61,034 nt of DNA. Source: CAVQJU01 sp963729215 (GTDB lineage: Bacteria > Acidobacteriota > Vicinamibacteria > Vicinamibacterales > CAVVIG01). Positions 27,400 through 37,569 of this stretch are shown one piece after another. The notes beneath the pieces were generated by a model, which saw only the letters and a list, made by a program, of their open reading frames with translations, was not told the origin of the DNA and made no database searches. The stretch lies in contig CAVSND010000026.1 in assembly GCA_963729215.1 (NCBI GenBank), positions 1 through 61,034 of the forward strand, in the 5' to 3' direction. A program made the position numbers and the translations under genes. The number at the start of each line of letters is the position of its first letter. Position 1 is the first letter of the stretch.

Positions 27400-28455
27400 T
27401 TATCTGGACGTCTTGTCGCCTTCCCGGCCCGCGCGCTCTTCCGCACGGGCGGACGCCAGGATGTCGCGCAGCCCGTAATTACCCTCGTGGCAGGCGTACT
27501 CGAAGATCGGCTCCGCGTCGCTCCGCGTGAGCTGCATGCCGAACGTCCACGGCCGCACCCATGTGTGCGAATCGTCGAACCTGATCGACCAGTCGAGCAC
27601 ACCGGGCTTCACGGGCGTGAAGCGCTCCGTCGTCTTCAAATGAGATGAGGCGCCGCCGTACGCGGATTTCTCCAGCACGTTCGTCGTCTCGACCACCAGC
27701 GTGTCGCCTTCCCAGTGTCCGCGCGCATCGCCCATGTACTGGTGCACGCGATCGGACAGGTGCGGGCGGCCGTCCAGCGGAATGAGCCGGGTCTCGTGGA
27801 CCATCTCGTAGCGAATCGCCACCCAGCCGGGCCCCTGGACGATTTGGTACGAGTTCCCGTAGATCGCCGGCATCATCGAGCCTGGCACCCCACGAGTGAT
27901 GCAGCGCACGTAGAGCGTCAGGTCCTCCGGCCCGTCGAACGGCCCGGTGTAGTACCCGTCGCCTCCCCGGCGCGCCGCCTGCACGGCCTGGGCCCGCTGC
28001 CTCGCTTCATCAGTCAAGGCAGGTCGCAGCCCATCCGGCGGATCGCTGATCATCCACGCGCGGCTGTTCTTCGCGTTGTAGTTCTCGTACCAGGCCGGCG
28101 GACCCGCCCCCGTGTCGTTGTCTTCGCTCCCACCGATCGTCCGCGCCGTCTGTTCCTGGCGCTGATGCCGCTGCTTCATGATCTTCTCGAGCTCGGCCGG
28201 CGTGACGTCCTCGAGCCGCTTTCCCGCGAACTCGGCCGGCCGCTCGAGCGGAATGCCGCTTTCGTTGCTGTTCGAATACGTGCCCTGCAAATCAGGGTCG
28301 CCCCAGGGCGTTCGCGCAACGCCCGCCGGCTTCGCCGCGGCGGTTGACGGTTTCGCCGCCGGCGCCGTCTGCGCGTTCGCGCGATCGACCGGCACGAGCG
28401 CGCCGGCCACGAACACGATTCCCAGCGCCACGCACGATGTCTTTCCCCTACCCAT
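27400..28455 (-). CDS. Secreted GHWEGDTLVVET-family protein (paralogue C)
   Basis: A 351-residue exported protein. ATG 28455 follows GGAGGAA, and the signal peptide ends RANAQ. Shared family landmarks: TPWGDPDLQGTYSNSNESG, LYVRCITRGVPGSMMPAIYG, RYEMVHETRLIPLDGRPHLS, GDARGHWEGDTLVVETTN and IFEYACHEGNYGLRDILASA. It is closest in layout to paralogues A and D (about 340-350 residues). The frame is intact. It lies 43 nt downstream of the paralogue ending at 28499 on the same strand, so the two form one operon. Function unknown. Confidence 0.8.
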   Translation of the reverse strand: MGRGKTSCVALGIVFVAGALVPVDRANAQTAPAAKPSTAAAKPAGVARTPWGDPDLQGTYSNSNESGIPLERPAEFAGKRLEDVTPAELEKIMKQRHQRQEQTARTIGGSEDNDTGAGPPAWYENYNAKNSRAWMISDPPDGLRPALTDEARQRAQAVQAARRGGDGYYTGPFDGPEDLTLYVRCITRGVPGSMMPAIYGNSYQIVQGPGWVAIRYEMVHETRLIPLDGRPHLSDRVHQYMGDARGHWEGDTLVVETTNVLEKSAYGGASSHLKTTERFTPVKPGVLDWSIRFDDSHTWVRPWTFGMQLTRSDAEPIFEYACHEGNYGLRDILASARAEERAGREGDKTSR

Positions 28456-28498
28456 GGCTTCCTCCGGTCTTGCCTGCTGCCGTACCGCGCATAGATGG

Positions 28499-29428
28499 CT
28501 ACTTCCCGCCGAGATAGTGCGCCGCATCCTTGTCGATGCAGACGAATTCGCTCAATTGCAGATCCGGCGCGAGCCGGTTGTGAATCACCACCGAGAATGG
28601 CTTCGTGTAGGCCTTCGGATCGTCAATCGTCACGGTCAATTCCAGGTTGCCGTAGCTCGTCCGGCGAAAGCGCTCCGTCATCCTGCCCTCGCTCGTCAGC
28701 GGACTGCCCCGGACGTCGAGCCAGCCGTCGTCCATGAATCCCGCCGTCTCGACGACCAGCGTGTCGCCTTCCCAGTGGCCGACTGAATAGCCATTCCACC
28801 AGGGCTCCGCGTCCTTGCCGGGAAGGGCGCGGCCGTCGACGAAGATTTCCCTGACCGTGGTGCCCGATCCCTCGTAGATGATCACGACTTCGGTTGGCGT
28901 CTGAATGATCTTCCGCGGGAACGGATGGGAATTGAGCTGCATGATGCCCATCGGCAGGCAGTGGGCGTCAGGGTTGTCCTTGCTGTTGTCGGCCATGCGC
29001 TTCTTCACGAGGTCCGCCGCCCACGGCTGATACGGCGCACCGCCTTGCGTCTGTCCGCCGATATTGCCGAAGACGTTCCCGCTGCCCGGTGGCGGCCCCG
29101 CCGGCGCAGGCGTCGATGCAGGCGCGGGCGTCGTGGCTGGCGGGGGCGTCGCACCGGCTGCCGCGGCCCCTCCGCGGCCTTGCGGAGGCGCGGAGCCGAG
29201 ACCCGAGATCACCGGCACGCCGCAGCCGCGACACGGCACCGTCTCCCACACACCGGAGAGATCGGGCTTTCCGTCAGCCGCTTTCGGCGTGGGCGCGTCG
29301 AGATTGACCTTGCCATCCGGCGTCTTTGGCACATTCGACGTGGCGAGGCGCGGCCACTGCGCCAGGAGATTCGGCGACAGCGTCGCGACGAGCATGAGCG
29401 CAGCGGCGGCGATGTGTTTCCGTGACAC
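28499..29428 (-). CDS. Secreted GHWEGDTLVVET-family protein (paralogue E)
   Basis: A 309-residue exported protein. GTG 29428 is preferred over ATG 29458 because GGAGG lies at correct spacing and the signal peptide (SRKHIAAAALMLVATLSPNL) then starts at residue 2. The N-terminal repeat KTPDGKVNLDAP / KAADGKPDLSGVW is followed by a Pro/Ala linker (residues about 90-125), then PRKIIQTPTEVVIIYEG, GYSVGHWEGDTLVVETAG, NLELTVTIDDPKAYTKPFSV and a terminal AAHYLGGK. Short-subfamily relative of the gene at 26571. A Cys pair CRGCG in the first domain is odd for an exported protein. First gene of a two-gene operon. Confidence 0.78.
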   Translation of the reverse strand: MSRKHIAAAALMLVATLSPNLLAQWPRLATSNVPKTPDGKVNLDAPTPKAADGKPDLSGVWETVPCRGCGVPVISGLGSAPPQGRGGAAAAGATPPPATTPAPASTPAPAGPPPGSGNVFGNIGGQTQGGAPYQPWAADLVKKRMADNSKDNPDAHCLPMGIMQLNSHPFPRKIIQTPTEVVIIYEGSGTTVREIFVDGRALPGKDAEPWWNGYSVGHWEGDTLVVETAGFMDDGWLDVRGSPLTSEGRMTERFRRTSYGNLELTVTIDDPKAYTKPFSVVIHNRLAPDLQLSEFVCIDKDAAHYLGGK

Positions 29429-29472
29429 GAGGGGACCTCCGATTTTTGACGCGACCATGGTACACCAGCGCG

Positions 29473-29505
29473 TTCATTGACACTACACAAGTGCGGTGGA
29501 ACAAT
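29473..29505 (+). promoter_or_regulatory. Shared element with promoter for gene 29530
   Basis: TTCATTGACACTACACAA (29473-29490) is the best-preserved plus-strand copy of the recurring element. TTGACA (29477-29482), a 17-nt spacer and AACAAT (29500-29505) form a promoter with transcription expected near 29512, 18 nt before ATG 29530. It lies in the divergent region between the genes starting at 29428 and 29530. Confidence 0.65.
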
Positions 29506-29529
29506 CGCGCCCGAGGAGCAGAGGTCAGC

Positions 29530-30587
29530 ATGACAATCAACCGACGCTTCGTCCTCGCAGCTGCGCTTTTCGTCGGAGGCACCTCGGCCGGCTTCCAACC
29601 GGCGTTTGCGCAATCTCTCAATCCCTCGCACGCGCGACCAGCTCGGCAACGAGCAAGACCTGGACTGTGCCTCGCACGCCGTGGGGCGACCCGGATCTTC
29701 AAGGCCTGTGGCCGAGCATCGATATGCAGGGCACGCCCTACGAGCGCCCGCAGCAGTTCGGCGACCGGGCCGCGCTCACGCCGCAGGAACTGACCGAGCG
29801 CCAGGCCCAGAGCGCGCGCCAGGCGGAGGTCGACGCTGAAGCCGTCGTGAGCGCACAGCGTCCGGCGCGCACCGGCACGGGCATCGGAGCGCCGTCGCAT
29901 TGGGGCGAGCGCGGCAGGCCGTCCACGCAGGCTTCGCTCATCGTCGATCCGCCTGACGGACGCTTTCCGCCGATGACGGCCGACGGCGAGCGTCGATCGA
30001 AGGAGGCGTATAGCACGTACTCGCTCGACTTCCCCGACGCCGTGACCGCGCATCCGTTCGATGCGTACGACGATCTCGGGCCGTACGACCGCTGCATCAC
30101 GCGCGGACTGCTGCCGTCGATGCTGCCGACGGCGTACAACATGGGCAACCAGATTTTCCAGATCCCGGGATTCGTCATCATCCGCAACGAGATGATTCAC
30201 GAGACGCGGGTCATCCCGCTGGACGGGCGGCCGCATCTCGGCCCGAAGATCCGGTCCTACCTCGGGGATTCGCGCGGACATTGGGACGGCGACACGCTCG
30301 TCATCGAAACGACGAACTTCAACGGCAAGGTCGGCATGACCCGCAACGGCAACACGCTGCCGACCAGCCGCGAGATGCGGATCGTCGAGCGAATCACCCG
30401 GGTGGACGCGTCAACGCTGCAGTATCAGGCGACGGTCGATGACCCATCCACGTGGACCCGTCCGTGGACCGTAGCGCTGCCGCTCAAGTCGCACCCCGAG
30501 TACGGCATGTTCGAATACGCCTGTCATGAGGGGAACTACGCGATGAAGCACATCCTGAGCGGCGCGCGGGCGGACGAAAAGAAATAG
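29530..30587 (+). pseudogene. Secreted GHWDGDTLVIET-family protein (paralogue D), frameshifted
   Basis: ATG 29530 opens a signal peptide (MTINRRFVLAAALFVGGTSA, ending FAQS). The frame changes once near 29630. After that the protein is intact: TPWGDPDLQGLWPSIDMQG, GPYDRCITRGLLPSMLPTAY, RNEMIHETRVIPLDGRPHLG, GDSRGHWDGDTLVIETTN and MFEYACHEGNYAMKHILSGA. It is very close to paralogue A, with the same landmarks at the same spacing. Driven by the shared-element promoter at 29473. The C terminus ends 18 nt before a long hairpin terminator. Confidence 0.75.
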
Positions 30588-30604
30588 CAGCCGGCAAAAA
30601 GAGA

Positions 30605-30680
30605 AGGAACCGCAAAGATCACAAAGATCACCAAGAACTGGTTCAGCTCTTTTGTGCCCTTCGTGATCTTCGCGGTTCCT
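30605..30680. terminator. Bidirectional hairpin terminator
   Basis: The left arm AGGAACCGCAAAGATCACAA (30605-30624, continuing AG to 30626) pairs with the right arm at 30659-30680, 20 of 22 positions matching. The loop is 32 nt and contains TCTTTTG. It sits exactly between two convergent genes, the secreted protein ending at 30587 and the receptor ending at 30703, so it can serve both. Confidence 0.65.
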
Positions 30681-30702
30681 CCGTCAGACTCGAACCTTCC
30701 CG

Positions 30703-33700
30703 TCAGAAGTCCATCGACGCACCGAACTTGATCACCCTCGCCGCCAGCACCGATGTCGGCGAGAGCCAGGCGCCCGTCGCACCGGCCGGCACGAGGGGGT
30801 TGAACGTCTGGTTGTAGGTCAACACAGGCGCCGAGTTCAGCGAGTTGTACATGTCCATGCTGATTCTCGTTCTCGTCCGGCCGAACTTGAGCAGCTTGGT
30901 GAACCGGAGGTCGAGCTGGTTCACGCGGTCGCCGTAGAGCGTGCCGGGCTCGACGAGGTTCATCGTGACGTTGGCCACGCCGCCCGACGGCGCGCGGCCG
31001 AGGAACTGCGCCACCTGCGCCGCGGGCATGTTGTAGTTGGCCGCGAGTTGCTGGCCGGGCTTGCTCTGGAACGTCGCGGAGATTTCCACGTCAATCTTCG
31101 GGACCTCGTAGTTGCCGAGACCCCTGAATTGCGTGAGGTACCCCGACGCCAGATGGCAGGTACTGCCCGGGCGCCATGCCCGACTGCACGCCGTTGAGCG
31201 GCACGAAGCCGGGCACGGTCACGCCAATCGCGACATTTTGCTGCTGAAGCCGAGGGAGTCCGGCACGGCGTTAGTCGCACTGCAGATGTCCTGTACGGTC
31301 TGCCCGGTGCTCGTTCCGCCCTGGAACGTGAGCCCTTTGATGGAGCGCGCCGCAAGAGTGAGATCGACACCGTTCCAGCGCTGAAACGAGCCGTCGAGGC
31401 CGTAGTTGTTGGAACCCTGAATCTGATACTGCGCGATGCCGAACTTCGTCGGCGTGATGTCGTGCAGACCGGTGACCGCGTATCCCCCGCCGTTGGGTAG
31501 CCGGGCGTCCGTGGGAGCCGTGATGTTATAGGCCTGCCAGTCCGAAGGGCTGATCGACGTGTTGCGGGTCACGTAGTAGCCGTCAAACCAGCGCTTGTTC
31601 CACTGCACTTCCAGGGAAACTCGCGACGCTGAGCTGCTGCTGGACGGCGATGCCCACCTGGTAGTCCCACGGCCGGAGCCCATTCAGCAACTCCTGGCTG
31701 TAGCTGAAACCGGGAGTGAGCGTGCCGAAGTTGGTGTTCGTTCAGCCCGCCGCAGCGATCGCCGCCGGTTGCCGATGTGTCTGAGGCTCCGGTATTGGTC
31801 AAATTGCAATCGACGACGAAGTTCTTGTTCGAGTCCGTCCAACTGCGCGTGGCCGCCGTCACGATCGTCGACGTGGGCGCCGCGCCCGTATAGATGCCGG
31901 CGTTCTGGGCCGGCTGCAGGTACTTGCCCCAGTTGACCTTCAGCGAGGTCTTGCCGGTGCCGAACACGTCATAGGCGGCACCGACTCGAGGCAGGATGTC
32001 GTTGAAGTTTGCGCCATCCGCCTGAGGAATGGTCGTAAACGTCGGGATGAACCGCGTGCCGCCGATATACGACTCCGGGTAATAGCTCCAGGCATGCTCG
32101 TACCGCAGCGCGCCCTGCACCGTCAGCTTGCCGGCCGTCCACGAGTCCTGCCCGAAGAACGCGTTGTAGCGCGTGCGCCACTGGCTCTTGAAGATGCCCG
32201 AGAGCTCCCAGATCTGGTTCGGGACGCCGCTGTTGAACTGGTACACCAGGCCCTGGGAATTCGCCTGGTTGGAATCCTGGTTGTCGTAGTCGTAGAGACC
32301 GTTGTAGCCGAACTTGATGTTGTGCGCGCCGGTCACGTACGACACGTTGGCGTGCCAGGTGTTCGCCGAGATCCAGCCGGTCGAGGTCGCGAAGCCGGCG
32401 CCGCACAGCGTGCTGATCGACGCGATAGCAGAGGCCCGGGATCGAGCCGCCCTGCTCGCGGACCTGGATGAAGTCGGCCGTCGGATTACCCGGCGCGATC
32501 GGTCCGCCCCAGCGGCTGTTGTAGCCGCTGTAGCCGAACTCGAACAACATCTTGCTCGACATCGTGTTCGTCCACGTCACCTGCTGGATCCGCTGAGGCG
32601 CCGAGTTGCCGTACACGCCGCCCTCGGGAGCAATCAGGAAGGGCGAGGACGTGCCGCCCTCGATCCAGCCAGCCGGTGTCTGGCGGCAGGCGTCCGCGCT
32701 GGTGCCGATCCACGCCGCCCCGGCGCAGCCCTGTTGGGAATCCCAGAACAGATTGAGCTTGTTCTTCTGGCTGATCTGCCAGGTGAGACGCAGTCCGTTG
32801 GCGATCGTCGAGCCGTCGTTTCTCGCCTGAAGAGTCTTGTCGGGGTCATACGACCACGAATTCGGATTGCCGGCATTCTTGTTGGCGAATATCCCGGTGA
32901 CCGATGTGCCGTTGCCGTACGTGCGGCCGAGGTAGAAGAACCACAGCTTGTCCTTCTTGATCGGGCCGCCGAGGGCGCCGTCCACGTCGTACAGAGAAAG
33001 GATCTGGCTCGGCGCGCTCAGTTTGCTCCGCAGGAAGTCGTCGTAGTTGTCGCTCTGCAGCGACGAATTCGAGAACTGGAAGGATGTCGAACCCCTGAAG
33101 GTGTTGCCGCCCGTCTTCGGCACGATGTTCATGTACGGGCCGCCGGTTTCCGCCTCGCCGAGGCCGCCCGACGTCCGGAACGTAACTTCCTGCACGTTGG
33201 CCGTGTCCACCGAATAACCCGACACGCCGCCGCCGCCGCGCGACGCACCGACGTTCATGCCGTCCACCTGCAGCCGCCCTTCAGTGGCTGGGCCGCCGTG
33301 GATGCCGAAGAGCACCATCCCGGGTGTCAGCTGGACGGTGTTCGGGTCGCCGGTGACGCCCGGCACGAGCAGCATGATGCCGTTCCAGCTCTTGGCCGCC
33401 GGCGTTCTCGCGACCAGGTTGCCGTCGAGCACCTGCTGGCGCGCGGCGTTCTGCACGTCGACAATCGGCGTCTCGCCGGTGACCGTAATCGTCTCCGCGA
33501 GCGTGCCGACTTTCATGTCCGCGTTGACCGTCACGGTGCCGGAGCCGCCCAGCTCGATGCCCTCGCGCTTGACGACGCTGAAACCAGTGAGGGTGAAAGT
33601 GAGGGTGTAGGTGCCCGGCCGAAGATCGACGATCTTGAACTGCCCGCCGGTATCGGTGGTCACGGACCGCACTTTCTCGATCAGCGCCGGACTGGCAGCT

Positions 33701-33846
33701 TCCACCGTCACGCCCGGGAGCACCGCGCCCGAGGTGTCCTTGGCGACACCGGCAAGCGAGGATTGAGCCGACGCCGCCGCGGGAAAGAGTGCCCCGAGCA
33801 CCAACAGGGCGAACCCGCGGACGATCACGAATCGCAGACTCCGCAT
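30703..33846 (-). pseudogene. TonB-dependent receptor (Oar-like) 2, frameshifted
   Basis: About 1047 residues. ATG 33846 follows GGGAGG; the signal peptide ends ASAQS. The regulatory-like domain (LAGVAKDTSGAVLPGVTVEA, LTFTLTGFSVVKREGIEL) precedes the plug (VTGETPIVDVQNAARQQVL, GGLGEAETGGPYMNIVPKTG) and barrel (ALGGPIKKDKLWFFYLGR, YNALNSAPVL-like end region), ending VIKFGASMDF. Frame one runs intact from 33846 to about 32430. Breaks follow near 32430, 31750, 31640, 31220 and 31090. It lies back-to-back with receptor 3, and both have their own promoter in the 580-nt gap. Confidence 0.82.
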
Positions 33847-34426
33847 CACTGACCTCCCTGATCGAGCGCTTACCTAGTGACAGATCGCGTGCAGCAGCGC
33901 GGAACATACGCCTCAACCTGTTCAGCGTCAAGCGACGTTTCAAGAAAAACAGCGGCGAGGCCGGGACAGCGACGGAATCTTGGATCGAGTCAGGCGCGGT
34001 GCCGGGCACCGTTCACCCCGACTCTCCGCGGCGCGGGCGAGGTCGAGCAGACTGGCATGTCACTCTCGCGGCGCCGGCGCCACGGGCCCCGTACGCAGAA
34101 GCCGTCCCCGAACCCGGCCCTGCCGCGATCGACCGCAGTCTCCCCCGGGCGGCACGGGCTATGAGGGTGGCCTGGTCGTCCGCCGGGTCGCGATGGGCTG
34201 AGGGGGTTGTGGGCTCGCAGCCCCGCCAGAGCTATGGCCCGGGCAGCCTGAGTCCACCCCCGGCGTGTAGAGTGTTAATGAACAATTCTGATCCAAAAAA
34301 CAGGATCCGCATCGAGATTCTGAGAGATAGTCATTGTTTACTTACATTTTGCAGGCCTTGATTTTGTAGATAATAGCTGAACGTTTACCGGTCACAGTAG
34401 CCCGTTTGAGTGAGGTGGAGCACCAT
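33847..34426. promoter_or_regulatory. Divergent promoter region of receptors 2 and 3
   Basis: No gene is visible in these 580 bases. On the minus strand TTGACG (33931-33926), 17 nt and TATGTT (33908-33903) form a promoter for receptor 2 with a leader of about 50 nt. A copy of the shared element lies much farther out at 34285-34264 (minus strand TTGTTCATTAACACTCTACA), with one extra base. Near receptor 3, the AT-rich stretch 34325-34385 contains TAGATAAT, a likely -10, about 50 nt before ATG 34427. The central 34000-34260 is GC-rich and unexplained. Confidence 0.5.
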
Positions 34427-37400
34427 ATGTCGCGAGCCGTAAGACTTCTAGGATTGCTGGTCTGTATTGCGATCTTCCCGAGCGCCGCGTGGGCCCAGGT
34501 GACCCTCGCCGGCACCGTCAAGGACGCGTCGGGCGCCGTGCTGCCGGGTGTCAGCGTCGAGGCGGCAAGCCCCGTCCTGATTGAAAAGACCCGGACGGCG
34601 ACGTCCGATAGCAGCGGGCAGTACCGCATCGAAAGCCTGCAGCCGGGCACATACACCGTCACGTTCACGCTCTCGGGGTTCTCGACTTTAAAGCGCGACG
34701 AGGTACTGCTGTCAGGTACCGGCGTCATCAAGATTGACGGGGAAATGAAAGTCGGCGGGGTCGCGGAGACCGTCACCGTCACCGGCGAGACGCCGGTGGT
34801 CGACGTGCAGAGCACGCGGCGTGAAGTCACGCTCGACAACGAGACCATGCGCAGCCTTCCGAGCGTGCGCAGCTACAGCTACCTGCTCACCACGGTTCCG
34901 GGACTGCAGACGAACAACAACAACGTCAACACCGGCCCCGTGTTCGCGATCTTCCCGATCCACGGCGGCCGCGGCGTCGAATCGCGTCTCACCGTGGACG
35001 GTCTGAACATCAGCAACCCACCCGGGGGCAACCAGCCGCCGAACTTCACGGCCGACGTTGGCAACGCTGCAAGAAGTGACGATGACGACATCCGGGGGCC
35101 TGGGCGAAATGGAAACCGCAGGCCTCACCATGAACATCGTCCCGAAACAGGGCGGCAACACCCTCTCGGGTTTGTTCTTCGTCTCAGGATTCTCGAAGGG
35201 GATGCAGTCGGACAACTTCACGTCCGAGCTGCAATCGCGCGGCGCCACGCAGCCGACGCCCGTGTACCACGTCTACGATGTCAACGGGTCGGTTGGCGGC
35301 CCGATTATGAAGGACAAGTTGTGGTACTACATGAGCGTTCGGACACAGGGTCAGCGCCAGGACACACAGAACGTTTATTACAACCTGAACGCTGGCAAGC
35401 CGAATAACTTCATCTACGAGCCCGATCTCACCAAGCCCGCGTTGTCTGATCGCATGTGGGAAAACTACACCCCGCGCATCACGTACCAGGCCACGGCGCG
35501 GAACAAGTTCTCGTTCGTGTGGGACGAACAGCCGGTCTGCCGGACCTGCTCGGGCACGACGTCCCTCACCGGGTCGCCGAACTTCTTCTACCCGACCTCG
35601 CCCGAAGCGGACGGCCACGGTGAGTTCAGTCCGCAGCGTGTCGTGCAGGGGCATTGGACGTCGCCGGTGACCAACAAGCTGCTCCTCGAAGCTGCCGTGG
35701 GTACCACTTACTATCAGTGGGGCGGCCGCGAGCTCAATCCGAACCCGACCGAGAACCTCATCCAGGTGGTGAACCTCACGCAGGCGATCACGCCCAGCGT
35801 CACATCCTCCATGCGGTACGGCTCGCAGAGCTGGCTGGACAACAAGACGAGCGGAACGAATTGGAACTTCACCGCCTCGTATGTGACGGGCGGGCATAGC
35901 CTGAAGTTCGGCTACCAGGGCAATATGTGGAAAGACGATCGTGAGTTTCACACCAACACCCAGAGCCTGGGTTACGTTGCGATCTCGCTCCCCGGTGTGC
36001 CGTTCTTCCCGATCTCCATCAACGAGTACATCAACCCGTACACCGTGAACGCAAGCGCGCGGCAGGACTCGTTTTTCGCCCAGGACCAGTGGACGCACGG
36101 GCGCCTGACGCTGCAGGGCGCGTTGCGGTGGGATCATCCGTGGAGCTGGTTCCCCGCCCAGACCGAGCCGGCGAGCCGGTTCTTCCCCGGCGCGAGCTTC
36201 GCGAAGGCCGATGGCGTGACGGGCTACAACGACATCACGCCCCGCCTGGGCGTCGCGTATGACCTGTTCGGCAACGGCAAGACGGCGCTCAAGGTGAACG
36301 TCGGCAAGTACCTCCAGGGCGCGAGCGTCAGCAACCTTGCGTACAGCGCGAACCCGGCACTGCGGATCCCGTTCGGCAGCGGGCTGTCGACATCTGGAGT
36401 CTGTTCGTTCGGCGCGCTTGGTTTTGCGAACCCGTGCGTCGCCCGGAGATGGACCGATGCCAACGGCAACTCCACCCCGGACTGCAATCTGAACAACCCG
36501 CTTCTCAATGGCGAATGCGGTCCGATCGACAACCAGCAGTTCGGCTCGAATCAGCTCGTGGGCGCGCAGTTCAATCCGGCGTTGCTCTCCGGCTGGGGCG
36601 TCCGTCCGTCGGATTGGTCGTACGGCGTGTCGGTGCAACAGCAGCTGTTCCCGCGCGCCTCGGTCGAAGTCGGCTACTACCGCCGCACCTTCACGCAGTA
36701 CACCACCGGTGGCACAGTGAGCGATAACCTCGCCGTCTCGCCGAACGACGTGAAAACGTACACCATCACGGCGCCCCTCGATCCGCGCCTGCCTGGCGGG
36801 GGCGGCTACCCGGTGACCGGCCTCTACAACATCAACCCGAACGTGTTCGGTCAGTCGAACCTTCTTATCGATCCGACGAACGCGGTCGGGGAGGATACGC
36901 GCGTGTTCGACGGCGTCGACGTGACGTTCAACGTGCGTGGGTCGCACGGCTTCACATTCTCTGGCGGCACCAGCACGGGCAAGGTCACCAACGATCTCTG
37001 CGCGATTCGCGCGGCGGTGCCGGAGAACTACCTGCTCAATCCGTACTGCCACACGGAATCGCCGTTCCAGACGTCGTTCCGCAGCCTGGCGACCTACACT
37101 CATTCCGCGCGTCGACGTGGTCATCAGCGGCGGTGTATCAGGACAAGCCGAACATCGGCACAGACCAACTCGCCTCGCTGCCGGCGAACTACACACTCAG
37201 CGCGGCGGATCAGGCGTCGGCGGTGGCGCAAATCGGCCGTCCGCTGACCGAGAGCCGGCGGACTCACGGTCAACCTGCTTGCTCCGGGCGTGCTGTATGG
37301 TGACCGCATTCGCCAGCTCGATTTCGCGATCAAGAAGGTCATTCCGATCTCCGGTCGTCGGCTGACCGTCGGCCTGGATCTCTACAACGTCATGAACAAC

Positions 37401-37515
37401 AACGTGACGCTTGGCGTTCAACCCGACGTTCGTTCCCAACGCAGCTGGGTGGCAGAGTCCAACTTCGTATATGAACCCGCGCGTCTTCCGTTTGAACGCG
37501 GAATTCGCCTTCTAG
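34427..37515 (+). pseudogene. TonB-dependent receptor (Oar-like) 3, frameshifted
   Basis: About 1029 residues. ATG 34427 (GGAG upstream), signal peptide ending AWAQV. The regulatory-like domain (LAGTVKDASGAVLPGVSVEA, VTFTLSGFSTLKRDEVLL) and plug (VTGETPVVDVQSTRREVTL) read intact to about 35075. After one frame change the plug and barrel continue intact from about 35080 to 37100 (GGLGEMETAGLTMNIVPKQG, SVGGPIMKDKLWYYMSVRTQ). Further changes lie between 37100 and 37410. The true end is VFRLNAEFAF before TAG 37513-37515, again a terminal Phe. It is followed by a perfect terminator at 37535. Confidence 0.85.
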
Positions 37516-37534
37516 ACTTCACCGCGTAAGTCCG

Positions 37535-37569
37535 AGACCGGAGCCTGTCCCCTGGACAGGCTCCGGTCT
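37535..37569. terminator. Perfect bidirectional terminator hairpin
   Basis: AGACCGGAGCCTGTCC (37535-37550), loop CCT, GGACAGGCTCCGGTCT (37554-37569): a perfect 16-bp stem. It lies 20 nt after the stop of receptor 3 on the plus strand and overlaps the stop codon of the convergent tannase gene (TAG at 37570-37568). No long T-run follows on either side, so termination would rely on the stem. Confidence 0.75.

Noticed and set aside
35184..37196. 670-residue minus-strand open frame
   Set aside because: It lies antisense to receptor 3, is Arg/Val/His-rich with no domain or signal peptide, and arises from GC-rich codon bias of the opposite strand.
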